The notes under the pieces: model-generated | Database searches by the model: none | Seen by the model: only the letters and a program-made list of their open reading frames with translations | What the model was told of the DNA's origin: nothing | Position numbers and translations under genes: made by a program | In this document: positions 7,349-15,530 of the stretch, piece by piece | Numbering within the stretch: position 1 is the stretch's first letter | Layout: the number at the start of each line of letters is the position of its first letter | Source: Mycocentrospora acerina | Lineage: Eukaryota > Ascomycota > Dothideomycetes > Pleosporales | Length of the DNA stretch: 15,530 nt | NCBI GenBank assembly: GCA_022701365.1 | Contig: JAKUHH010000387.1 | Span: 1 to 15,530 of the forward strand | Direction: 5' to 3'

Positions 7349-9575
7349 CGTGGAGGTATCAGAGCTCCAAGCAGCACGAGGCATTGACCAAAATGATATC
7401 TGTGTTCACGAGTCAGAATTGACTAATGTGGGAAACTGTACCGAGCTTAATTCGCTCGGCCCAAATCCTACAACTCCATTTTCGCCTCTATGGACCCAGC
7501 CGTCAACGGGTAATCCGCACGCTATCAATAAAGTATTCTNAGCTCCAAGCAGCACGAGGCATTGACCAAAATGATATCTGTGTTCACGAGTCAGAATTGA
7601 CTAATGTGGGAAACTGTACCGAGCTTAATTCGCTCGGCCCAAATCCTACAACTCCATTTTCGCCTCTATGGACCCAGCCGTCAACGGGTAATCCGCACGC
7701 TATCAATAAAGTATTCTCCGAGCCTGCCAGCGGGTCAATAGGCTCGCTATCTAACAATCATCACTTCTACAGGGGCTCGAACGCAGTCAGCTTCATCAAT
7801 CAAATGCGGAATGCTGTGCAACAAAAGCTTGGTATAAGTAACCCGATATTACCTGTTAACCAAGAAGACTTACAAGCCCAAATAATGGGAGTGTCAGCTG
7901 CGCAGAAGTACAGACCACTTGATTATGTTCTGCCAGGAAGGAGGAAAGCTGACAAACTTATGTCTGTATATTGGGACATAGTACATCCACAATATCCTTT
8001 CCTCGACAAACAAAAATTCCTCGCTCAGTACGAAACTCTTTGGATAACTCAAGAGAGCGATGAAGATGACCCCATGTTTCTCTGCGCGTTAAATCTTATA
8101 TTTGCGCTTTCATCACAGCTTAACGAGGACATCCCTCCAAATGAGAGGCAATCTTCGGCAGACGGTTTCTTTGAGCGAGCGAAAGAGTCCTTGGACCTCT
8201 GGCACTTGACCACTTTACAGTCGGTTCAAACTTTGCTTTTGCTGAGCATATATCTTCAAAGTACTTGTGCACTTAATCAATGCTGGATGATTGTAGGTGT
8301 GGCTGTACGTACGGCACAAAGCCTCGGAATACATCTTTGCGAAACTAGTAGACGGATTGTGTCGCATAGAGAACGCGAGCTTGTTCGTAAAGTGTGGCAC
8401 ACATGCATCCTTCTAGACCGTATGGTGGCCATGACTTATGGTCGTCCTTCAATGGTCACTGCGCGAATAGAAACGGAAGCTCCTATGCCACTACCTGTCG
8501 ACGAGGAATTTCTACCCACAGAAGATCGCCTGCCAACGTCCAATCCTAATCAGCCTTCTATTGTCAAATTTTTCATAGAATCACTTCGGCTCTTCGAAAT
8601 CTTAGATGAGGTACTAGTAGGATTCTATTCTGACCACCTCGAAAAGGGTCGTTCAATAGAAGAGGTGCTGAGAACACTTCTTGGACGAACTGCAGCCAAT
8701 AACCAACGGTCTATACTAGATATCGACCAGAAGCTTCTGGAGTGGGATAGAGACCTTCCATCTTATTTGAAAGTCGACCACACATCACTCGACCCGGGCA
8801 TCTCTCGCACTTTCAGTCGCCAAGCAGTGGTTCTGCGTCAACGGTTGGTCTCCGTTTTTCTCGAATTGGCTGAGCAAAATTACTTACAGCTGTTAGATAT
8901 CTACATGTGAGGTTGCTTTCATTAAGACCCCTACTCTCAGTTTACTTAAGTTCTGAGAGTGGTGGCTCTGTTGGCAGAGCTTCCAGTGAGCTATCGCTCT
9001 CTGAAAGAATAGCCGTACAATGCTCAGTGATATGCGTCAAGATTGCACAAGAAATTATCGATCTCGACTACAGCAGACGCCCGAGCAACCCGAATTTGGT
9101 TGGTCCGACAGCGGCGTGGTGGCACAACGTTCTTTTCGTCTACAGTGCTGCTACAGTACTTGTCGCTGCAAGACTGAGTCCTTTAATCTTGTTCGAGATA
9201 TCAGAAGACTCAATCTTGCAGTCGTGGTCTCGTGCTATAGACGTGCTTAAGTCTTTTCAGGTTTTTAACCCTGTCATTCAACGATGCGTAGCGGCTCTCG
9301 AATTGATCTACTGCGTCCTCCCGGAACGCTATTCCCATTCCAGGCATCAAACACAGCAAAATGAAACTAATACTAATGAAACCCAAGACATGATGTTACG
9401 AGCCCAGTTCCAAAGACAGGGGCTTCCAGGTCAGAGTTTTCTACATTTTCCATCCATGGGTGAGAAAGCAATTGATGGTCTCACGAACCTTGGCGGGGAT
9501 GATATATTCGATAACAACTTTCTATTCGGTATGAATGATATTTCCTGGCTTAGCGCTGTACCTTTCGAAGTCTAG
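6821..9575 (+). CDS. Zn2Cys6 fungal transcription factor, frame broken by an assembly duplication
   Basis: Exons 6821-6907, 6961-6985, 7126-8843 and 8897-9575. Removing introns and one 178-bp duplicated unit (177 bp plus the N at 7540) gives 777 codons, 776 residues, in one frame. The zinc cluster spans residues 22-51: CDLC, RSKKIK, C32, six residues, CGPC, eight residues, C51. It is rebuilt only when introns 1 and 2 are removed at the sites given. A short basic coiled coil follows (residues 66-80, RAEVLRLKRRIEELE), as expected for dimerisation. Next come 17 Asn (96-112), then the fungal_trans middle homology region about 256-430, with conserved CWMIVGVAVRTAQSLGIHL and KVWHTCILLDR. Intron 3 removal joins VLRQR to YLHVRLLSLRPLL, a strongly conserved motif near residue 551. 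It should act in the nucleus on CGG-containing sites, probably as a pathway-specific regulator of nearby genes. The start is the ATG 21 codons before the first cysteine. Confidence 0.9.
6908..6960 (+). other. intron 1 of the Zn2Cys6 gene
   Basis: 53 nt, GTGCAG to TTTATCAG, with GCTAATTT as branch region, phase 0. It splits the zinc cluster between its second and third cysteines. The donor GTGCAG is unusual, but using it gives exactly six residues between C25 and C32. The alternative GTACCA four bases on would add residues and spoil the motif. Confidence 0.7.
6986..7125 (+). other. intron 2 of the Zn2Cys6 gene
   Basis: 140 nt, donor GTATGA, acceptor TTGTCTAG, with GCCTAACAC as a good branch site. 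It splits the codon before the fourth cysteine (phase 1). Removing it gives C32, six residues, C39-GP-C42, the standard Zn2Cys6 spacing. Confidence 0.8.
7299..7349 (+). repeat. AAC trinucleotide microsatellite coding for 17 Asn
   Basis: Two AAT followed by fifteen AAC codons, in frame inside the regulator between the coiled coil and the middle homology region. Asn or Gln tracts are common in the disordered linkers of fungal regulators and vary in length. It ends 13 bp before the start of the 177-bp duplicated unit and is the likely cause of the assembly break there. Confidence 0.95.
7363..7717 (+). repeat. 177-bp exact direct duplication around a single N (probable assembly artefact)
   Basis: Bases 7363-7539 and 7541-7717 are identical, separated only by the N at 7540. 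The 178-bp offset shifts the reading frame by one and produces a stop shortly after the N. Dropping one copy and the N restores a continuous exon from 7126 to 8843. An exact, mutation-free overlap joined by one N next to a microsatellite is what two contigs with an unmerged overlap look like. A real tandem duplication would not carry an N at its joint. Confidence 0.9.
8844..8896 (+). other. intron 3 of the Zn2Cys6 gene
   Basis: 53 nt, GTTGGT to GCTGTTAG, phase 2. Without its removal the frame runs to a TGA at 8908-8910; with it, ...VLRQR joins YLHVRLLSLRP. A nearer acceptor (TTACAG, 8889) would shift the frame. Confidence 0.75.
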
Positions 9576-10162
9576 AACATTTCAAACATCTTTACAAGCA
9601 AACAAGATTGTACAAATCCTTAGTCTTGAAGTGAAGTTGCAGTAGAGACCATGTAAACTTAAGCTGCCAGGGTACAATTATAGTGGAATTCTAGTAATAC
9701 AGCTCCACGCATACAGAGTCAAGGAGCTACTGTAAGTAAAATGAATGGGGCTATCGTATTAAGAAAGACAAGCTTCAAGACTTGGCATTAAGGAAAGTAT
9801 ATTTAAGGATTATGCCAATTTCAATGTGCAGATCTATTATGTCTTTCATGAGACACTGATAGTATACCTTAGTAAAACTTGCGAAGAGGCTATATTGATT
9901 AGGTGTGGATACAAAACGTTACGTTAAAGAAAGTAGCAACGTAGGCTGTGCTTGAATAAGGCTGATAGGAACCCTAAATATCGAGACTGGCAAGTTGTCT
10001 ACTCGACCCGACGAAAAACTCCACGTTAAACAAGCTAATTGTGATCATTTTCTGTCAGTTAACACTAGTGTGCTATGCTAAGTGTAAGCACTTGTGCACC
10101 CCGCGTCCATTCAGTCTCTCAATTTTGCAACCAATAATACAACTAGTTCCCCCAATAATTCT
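9576..10162. other. gene-free stretch after the regulator
   Basis: No supportable gene. This includes the 3' untranslated region of the regulator. If the NmrA-like remnant that follows was once a full gene, its N-terminal half with the GxxGxxG dinucleotide-binding motif should lie here. I could not find it in any plus-strand frame, so it is lost or too decayed. Confidence 0.45.
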
Positions 10163-10402
10163 TTTTTTCCAGAGAACTTCATAATTCTTGTAATACTGAA
10201 AAGCCCTAATGTTTCGCTGAATTCTTCTTCCTTCATTTTTAAAAAACTGATCGATCTTACTGCATTCGACGACGTTGGTGCTTTTGCATTGTCACGTTAT
10301 GCTCTGATTTTCGAAGGACTTAGAAAAATAAATGTAGGTACTTTCAATAAGGGAATGTCATCAACATTAAACAGGTTAGCAGTCTCACTTATTAACAAGT
10401 AG
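10163..10402 (+). pseudogene. NmrA-like protein, C-terminal remnant
   Basis: An open plus-strand frame reads FFPENF (from 10163), then LIDLTAFDDVGAFAL (10247-10291), FEGLRKINVG (10310-10339), and ends at a TAG. In NmrA-like NAD(P)-binding proteins a comparable order is seen: FFMENF, then an L-TAFDDIGAFAALAL-type segment, then F-G-INVG. The frame starts without an ATG (GTG at 10094) and the Rossmann N-terminal half is missing, so this would be a truncated relic. NmrA-like proteins are redox-sensing regulators or atypical reductases; here no function should be expected. The assignment rests on motif order recalled from the family, not on an alignment. Confidence 0.4.
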
Positions 10403-10915
10403 ATATGAGAGATCTTTCTTAATGCAGCGATTGCGAATGAGCCCCCTTGTCCCCACTCAACTTTCTTGGTGATTACATATTTGGCACCCTAAATCAATTA
10501 GTAGCCACTCTTGGTAAATGTGGTAAACGCATGAAAATATGTCCTGGTTGACTTCGATGGCGTGTCTTGTATATGTTTGCTATAATAGACCTGTAATAGT
10601 TTGTAACAAGTGTAATCCATGGAGCTGCTTGTTCAAGAATTTTGTGTGGCAATTCAACATTGTCAAGTTCTCTAACAACGGTGTTCAATAATATTAAAAA
10701 ATATCGGAATCAGTTGATGGCGTGCTATGATATCTTAATTCTACGAGAATAGCCAAAAAGAAAGATCAATTGCATCTACCCATATCACTGGATCACTGCC
10801 CTAATTGCCAGGATCATGCTATTACCAGGGTAGTATCAAGGCAATATCACTGTAAGATGACCTGATATTCTTTCGTTCCGCTTGAATAGTACCAAATAAT
10901 CTTTCAAAAGTTTAC
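10403..10915. other. possible further coding remnants, minus strand
   Basis: Two stretches read protein-like on the minus strand: 10688-10494 (contains ELDNVELPHKILEQAAPW) and 10485-10411 (contains KKVEWGQGGSFAIAALRKI). They are separated by a stop, with a GCTACTAATTGATTTAG branch/acceptor-like sequence between. Neither has an ATG start and I recognise neither. They might be later exons of the broken gene beginning at 11456, or chance. Confidence 0.25.
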
Positions 10916-11456
10916 CTCAGCGCCAATGCTCGACGCCGATATGCTGGTGCAGTCTCGCTTGTGAGCCCAATCTTAAAATCCAGTCCTTGAATTTTTTGAT
11001 GTAACACAGATGTAGATTATTCAATAAGGATTAAACCCCGACGCTCGCCCTCCTCAGCAGACACAATGTCAGAGGTCTATATCAAGGCAGATATCAGGCC
11101 ACAACGCTAGTACATCAGTGCGCCAAACAACTAAAAAGGTAGCAAGAGTCGATGACCTACTTCTGCTAAGAATAGCTAATAATGTAGTTTTTATAGCAGG
11201 TCTCATGAGAGAATGATCGCACGAGGTGGCTCTTGCTCAAATTTTGGGGTCCCATTTTATACATTATTGGTTATAAAGGCGTTATATGCTTTCCATCGCG
11301 GCGTGTAAGATATTGCGCGTAATTGACCTTATTAGTCATGTATAATTCTTCATATGCTGTCTCATCTATTTCCAGATCTCGAAACGGTTCTCTGCAAACT
11401 TGTGGGTCTGAGCTTGTTACAAGACCTCAGTAGGAATCTTGGGGGGTAGTCGTCAT
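10916..11456 (-). pseudogene. broken gene of unknown function
   Basis: An ATG at 11456 starts MTTTPQDSY, then an in-frame TGA (11429-11427), then GLVTSSDPQVCREPFRDLE and onward to codon 62, where a TAA at 11273-11271 ends the frame. A second coding-like segment on the same strand runs 11076-10916 (contains SAEEGERRGLILIE, a TAA at 11019-11017, then LDFKIGLTSETAPAYRRRA). It ends at a GTAAAC donor-like sequence (10915). I cannot name a family. The stops could come from C-to-T changes (for example CAA to TAA), as expected if mutation from nearby repeats leaked in. It could be two unrelated chance frames, but their length and composition look coding. Confidence 0.35.
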
Positions 11457-12956
11457 GCTTTAATCAATTCTAATTCTATTATATCATTTGCCTGAGAAGT
11501 AGGGAATTCAGGGATTATTAAGAATCGTCAGAGTTGAACTGCTGACTTAGGTGTTTCTCTGGTTTCAGAAAAAGGACGTTAACAATGGTGATGGTAGTTA
11601 GGGATCGAACACACTTTAGCAACATTACATTTTTCCTTTGTCATCCCTGATCGACCGATAAGAGCCCTAATGAAACTAAAGTTTTGTACATTTTCAGCGA
11701 CTCCGAATAACCCAGAACTGAACCAACAACCTACCACCAGTTGTTCCGAATTGCCCATTTCACAAGATATTCAATGTCGTTACCGAATTGGATACAACAA
11801 GTATATATCTGTGCGAATCTTATAATCAGATATTCTAAAAATTGATGCAAGAAGCAGGAATAGGCTTGCTAATAGGCATAGTTTACTCTGGCAATCCGCC
11901 ATAATTGTCGCGTGGCACAAATCAAAACCTTCGTGTTGCAGAGTGCGGGCTATATCGCGAGAAAAGGTCATACAAAATCAAGTTCATTAAAGGATGTATA
12001 ACAGATCATGTCTCGGTGCAGGCGTTAAGCTCAAGCTTGTCGGAGAACCTAACATCATCTTCAGTTGCTTCTGCAAGCATTGCTCTACGAGTATGAGGGC
12101 CCTTTTCGGTATGTGAGTATTAATTAATATTGGCAAGAATGTTGCGTTTATGCTGATTATGGTTGGTAGTATGCAAGATTCTCCCACAAAAATGTGACAG
12201 TTGTAGTTGGGAAACGGTCTGATCCAGCTCTGGATTACAGAAGACAATTTCAGCAGCCACTGAAAACACAAAGATTCTGCGGGAAATATGAATCATTTAA
12301 TGGAAATTCCTATGCCTTAAAAATGAATGTGTTGCATGGCTCGAACACTGTTAATAGACAATAGATGAGTAATCTTGCTATAGGCATTTATCAGCTTACA
12401 CAGAAAGCCTTCTACGAAGATCCGAGATTTAAGTATCACAAGGGCCAAGCTATTTCTTTTAGCTCGAGCAGGTACTATCATTTAAGTCGACGCCGGGAGT
12501 TCGGAAAAATAACCCTTCCACGTTGCATGTTGTATTACCAACAAAGCCTGTAGGAACAAAGCAGGTATGAAAAAGAAGGAAAGTCAACAACCAACTCAAC
12601 GTCAAAGTGCGTACCAGACTCTGCATATCAAAAATTATGGTTAAATCCTTTCATTAGTTTCGTTCATTTCCAAACTGAACAATAACACTTGTAACCATCT
12701 AATGTTTTGTTCACTAGCCGCGTTTATGTGAACATTGTGGAGAGAAAACATGTCAGTTTAATTTGAATCTCATAGCTAAGCAGCCAACAAAAGTGTGAGG
12801 TTTGCTGAGCATCAAGGCAATCCAAATTGAACACGAAGACTTAATGTTTATTTAATTCGCAGCTGTTATGAAATCCGCAAGTAATCTGTCTCTACCGGAG
12901 ATTGAGAGCCAAGTGTCCAGGCCGTTGCCAACTCATAATTTAGAATGAGTCATTAT
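11457..12956. other. 1.5 kb without a supportable gene
   Basis: Several frames of 60-95 codons occur on both strands (for example 11987-12271 minus and 12365-12553 plus). None has a recognisable motif, and they overlap each other. Composition is ordinary, with CpG present. Nothing convincing was found. Confidence 0.4.
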
Positions 12957-13048
12957 CGGAACCCTTTCCGGTCGCTACTTCCATGACTATTACTAGTCTC
13001 CGGATCATCCGAGTCGGCCCAACATAGCCAGCCAATCCGGACATGCCG
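12957..13048. promoter_or_regulatory. cluster of inverted CGG/CCG sites plus CCAAT box upstream of the hydrolase
   Basis: Three inverted pairs lie in 92 bp: CGG-N8-CCG at 12957-12970, CGGATCATCCG (CGG-N5-CCG) at 13001-13011, and CGGACATGCCG (CGG-N5-CCG) at 13038-13048. A CCAAT box at 13032-13036 nearly abuts the last. They are 350-445 bp upstream of the hydrolase ATG at 13401. Zn2Cys6 homodimers bind such inverted triplets with a fixed spacer, so the two N5 sites are the best candidates for the operator of a pathway regulator. That it is the regulator in this window is inference. Confidence 0.5.
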
Positions 13049-13182
13049 AAGCTAGACTACCCGTGCCACCGATTTCACCTTCCAGTTGTCCAATGATGAG
13101 AGTACAATCTTAGCTTTTCTTAAGCTTGGCAATATTTTGCCCATGGCGATTTGATAAGTCGAATTTACCTTGAGACCTTCCA

Positions 13183-13257
13183 TATAAAGAACTTCAACAG
13201 ACGTCTCCTATCGCTAGTTAAACGGGAACGATCCATCTGCCATTTCCTAGATATAAA
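13183..13257 (+). promoter_or_regulatory. TATA-like boxes of the hydrolase gene
   Basis: TATAAA occurs at 13183-13188 and again at 13252-13257, 213 and 144 bases before the ATG at 13401. Either could position transcription; the first leaves a longer leader. The rest of 13049-13400 holds no gene. Confidence 0.35.
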
Positions 13258-13400
13258 TTCTTCGCAGCAGATAATTCTCACAAGTCTGCCCCCCTGACGA
13301 GAAAAAAGTGCCTCTTGTACTCAGCTCAATCAAAGCGTAACATACTGAATTCAGGATCCTCTCATCGCATCTTTAAAACTACGTTGGTCATATATTAAAC

Positions 13401-14331
13401 ATGACATCCAACCCGCCAGCAGCCTGTTGCACCAAAGGCTTTAAGCATGAAGGGCAGGCTCGTGGACGTATGGATAGCGTAGGAAATGTAGAGGCATATG
13501 TTGTCGAACCCGTGTCAACATCAGCATCTAATGACTATGGAATCGTCTAGTAAGAAAACCAAAGCTCTCTTACTCAGTTCAAGGTTAACTTATGGTCTAG
13601 TTTGACGGACGTTATTGGGCACAAATTGATAAACGCACATTTGGTCGCAGATCAATACGCTGACAATGGGTATACTACTTGACTGCTTCATCACTATTTA
13701 GAATATGCTGAGAGTAACCATAGATACGTTGTTTTAATGCCGGACCTTTTCGACGGTGACGGTGTACCTCTCAACTACGACCATGCGACTTTCAGTTTTG
13801 AAAAATGGACATTAGGGGAATTTGGATCTAATAAGACACCCCATACTCCACCAGTGATCGATCCAATTGTGGATGCGTGCATCGAGAGTCTACGAAATAA
13901 GTTCAAGTGCAAGGTAGGAGATCTATGAATACTTTAAAACAGATCTTAGCTCACGATCTATGTAGAAAGTTGCCTTAGTTGGATACTGCTTCGGCGCAAA
14001 ATATGTTGTTCGATTCTTGGCTGATGATCGAGTCAGTGTTGGCTTTATTGCCCACCCAGCCGATATTAAGAAGGAAGAATTAGAGGCTATCAAAAGTCCG
14101 CTGGCTTTGGCGGCGGCAGAAACAGACTATGTGTTCCCCGCTAATCTACGACACGAATCCGAAGAAACACTCAAGAAGTCAGGAGTTGATTATCAAATAA
14201 ATCTTTACTCCGGTGTTAATCATGGCTTTGCAGTCAGATGCGACTTGAAGCAGAGGGTGCAAAAGTTCGCAAAGGAGTCGGCATTTCACCAGGCCATTCA
14301 GTGGCTCGAGCATCACTTGAGCGAAAAGTGA
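13401..14331 (+). CDS. dienelactone hydrolase-family alpha/beta hydrolase
   Basis: Four exons, 13401-13549, 13601-13669, 13724-13913 and 13966-14331, give 257 residues, the usual length for fungal members. The introns are 51, 54 and 52 nt (donors GTAAGA, GTATAC, GTAGGA). The joined protein starts MTSNPPAACCTKG, runs through YLTDVIGHKLINAHLVADQ and GYVVLMPDLFDGDGVP, and reaches the nucleophile elbow GYCFGAKY. The catalytic triad is complete: Cys144, Asp190 (in AAAETDYVFP) and His222 (in SGVNHGFAVR). The bacterial enzyme opens dienelactone in chlorocatechol breakdown; fungal relatives are cytosolic hydrolases found in aromatic breakdown, xenobiotic resistance and specialised-metabolite clusters. 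No signal peptide is seen. The true substrate is unknown. The ATG is in the usual place for the family and has A at -3. CGG-N5-CCG sites and a CCAAT box lie upstream. The gene looks intact although it sits between decayed DNA and a RIP-mutated block. Confidence 0.93.
13550..13600 (+). other. intron 1 of the hydrolase gene
   Basis: 51 nt, GTAAGA to TATGGTCTAG, phase 2. Removal joins GIVY to LTDVIGHK, a conserved block; reading through it meets an in-frame TAG across the junction. Confidence 0.85.
13670..13723 (+). other. intron 2 of the hydrolase gene
   Basis: 54 nt, GTATAC to AACCATAG, phase 2. Removal joins ADNG to YVVLMPDLFDGD, the conserved strand and loop. Confidence 0.85.
13914..13965 (+). 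other. intron 3 of the hydrolase gene
   Basis: 52 nt, GTAGGA to CTATGTAG, phase 0, with GCTCACG as possible branch site. Removal joins FKCK to KVALVGYCFGAKY, the nucleophile elbow. Confidence 0.85.
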
Positions 14332-14650
14332 AGATTAATCGTAGGAACACAAGAATAAAACAATTTTTATCTTCTTATTCTTTAGAACAGTAATCCTGTA
14401 TGGCGTGACATTGTTTCCTATTGTAGTGTGACACTAATCAGTGTTTGTTACTGTGTTTGTGCGTGTTTTGTGAGATTCAGCGTAAAGCGTAGAAAATGAT
14501 TTTGTAGCAACCAACTCTACGGCAATAGATATATTGAAAAAGGTAAATAGGTATGATTTCGCTAAAGAAAAGTAATTTATGCGGGCAACAAAATTGTTCC
14601 TGTCTCAGTTTAGCAAAGACTTTATCGTAAGACTATAGTACTAGGTCAAA
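14332..14650. other. 3' region of the hydrolase gene
   Basis: No gene seen. AAGAATAAAACAA at 14350-14362 could serve as an AATAAA-like polyadenylation signal about 20 bases after the stop. Normal composition continues to about 14690. Confidence 0.4.
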
Positions 14651-14692
14651 AGTCTTGTCACAGCAACGCTTAGGCCTTATGCCCTCGCGAAC
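14651..14692 (+). repeat. candidate transposon terminal sequence at the edge of the right block
   Basis: AGTCTTGTCACAGCAACGCT begins here and is followed by TAGGCCTTATGCCCTCGCG; CpG then almost disappears. It contains GCAACGCTTAGGC (14663-14675), also present at 4616-4628. A terminal sequence at the border of a mutated repeat would fit a DNA transposon end, but the other end is outside the window. Confidence 0.3.
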
Positions 14693-15530
14693 TCTAAATT
14701 ATGCACTCTAAATTTAACTACCTCTACACTACTAATATAAGAGCTTAAAGTTCTAATATTTCTACTAATTATTTACTTAATTATAAGTTATTAGACTACC
14801 ACTATAATAAAATAATTGTAGCTACTAAGGCTATTTTAAAGATATATAAAGTTGCAGCTTAGTTTAATAAATTACAGTGCACTATATAGCGCATAATTAA
14901 GAGAAAGAATATAGATAGATCTTTAACTACTAAGGCTTAGTCTAGCTGCCTAGCTACTCTATTATATTATAAGAGGTGTCTATTATTTAAGATTAAAAAA
15001 AATACTTTAAAATTTAATATATAGATCTTTTAAAATAGGCTAGGTTCTGTATACTTAGCTAGGTTACTACTTATATTTTAAAAAGTACTATATATTAAGC
15101 ACTTGCAGTAAAAGGATTATAGAAATATAAAGTAAAATATTATCTTAAAATTAACTTATATATAGTATAACTTTACTAAAAATAATATAATTAATAGAAA
15201 GGTTTAACTATAAAAAAGAAACTATAAAGTTTAGTTAAAAGTAGAGTATTATTTAAAGCTTAAGATATTCTACTAAGGAAGTTTTTTACCTCTATAATAA
15301 GAAATTTAAGTATAAGATAGTTAATAAAAAGACTACTTTATATAAGTAGGCTTAGATAGTTTAAAGTATAATTTAAGTAACTCTAAAAGGTTATGTTAGT
15401 AAGAGTCTTCTAGTATTAATAACTTATAATAGCACTTTACTATACAATAGTTATACAGCATATAGATACTATTAAGATTTTAAAGAGAGACTTATTTATT
15501 AGTTTTTTTTAGTTTTTTTGTTTTTTTTTT
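14693..15530. repeat. AT-rich RIP-mutated repeat relic (right flank)
   Basis: Strongly AT-rich with essentially one CpG (near 14887) and residual C mostly in CT. Stop codons fill every frame. Around 14825-14950 a plus-strand frame with interspersed stops (K-A-I-L-K-I-Y-K-V then R-S-L-T-T-K-A) faintly resembles the helix-turn-helix region of pogo/Fot1-type transposases, but this is too decayed to assert. The window ends in T-runs, possibly a contig end. Confidence 0.7.

Noticed and set aside
8907..9575. Separate 222-codon gene after the regulator
   Set aside because: It begins with GTG and joins in frame to the regulator through a 53-nt intron that restores a conserved motif, so it is the last exon.
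10292..10410. Minus-strand continuation of the frame at 10485-10411
   Set aside because: The opposite strand here reads as an NmrA-like segment with better motif support, and the minus frame becomes uninformative.
14017..14331. Separate 104-codon hydrolase fragment, suggesting a truncated gene
   Set aside because: Splicing three short introns joins it to upstream exons and gives a full-length protein with a complete catalytic triad.

Overview
The window looks like nuclear DNA of a filamentous ascomycete (Pezizomycotina), probably a plant-associated Sordariomycete. The evidence is short 51-140 nt GT-AG introns, a Zn2Cys6 regulator, a kievitone hydratase-like secreted protein, and two AT-rich flanks with a repeat-induced point mutation (RIP) signature. 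The genus cannot be fixed from the sequence.

Layout: 1 to about 1025 is an AT-rich, CpG-depleted repeat relic. On the minus strand, 3014-1885 is an intact two-exon gene for a secreted lipocalin-fold protein of the kievitone hydratase/CrtC (AttH-like) family. From 3015 to 6187 I see no convincing gene; it holds a short 17-bp tandem repeat, an LTR-like stretch beginning near 4639, and AT-rich sequence. A broken, unrecognised minus-strand gene (6640-6188) lies head to head with a Zn2Cys6 transcription factor gene (6821-9575, four exons, plus strand). The regulator is interrupted by a 177-bp exact duplication around a single N, which looks like an unmerged contig overlap; collapsing it gives a 776-residue protein. 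From 9576 to 13400 there are decayed genes: a plus-strand NmrA-like C-terminal remnant (10163-10402) and a minus-strand unrecognised pseudogene (11456-10916). At 13401-14331 is an intact four-exon dienelactone hydrolase-family gene. From about 14690 to the end is a second RIP-type AT-rich block ending in T-runs.

How the parts fit: three genes read as intact (secreted hydratase/lipocalin, regulator, dienelactone hydrolase) among at least three decayed ones, boxed in by RIP-mutated repeats. CGG/CCG inverted pairs of the kind Zn2Cys6 proteins bind lie upstream of all three intact genes, and two of them share an identical CGG-N5-CCG spacing upstream of the dienelactone hydrolase. The simplest reading is a small, partly eroded accessory cluster for modifying or detoxifying plant phenolics or for a specialised metabolite. 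The substrate is unknown and the co-regulation is inference. No tRNA, rRNA or CRISPR was seen.
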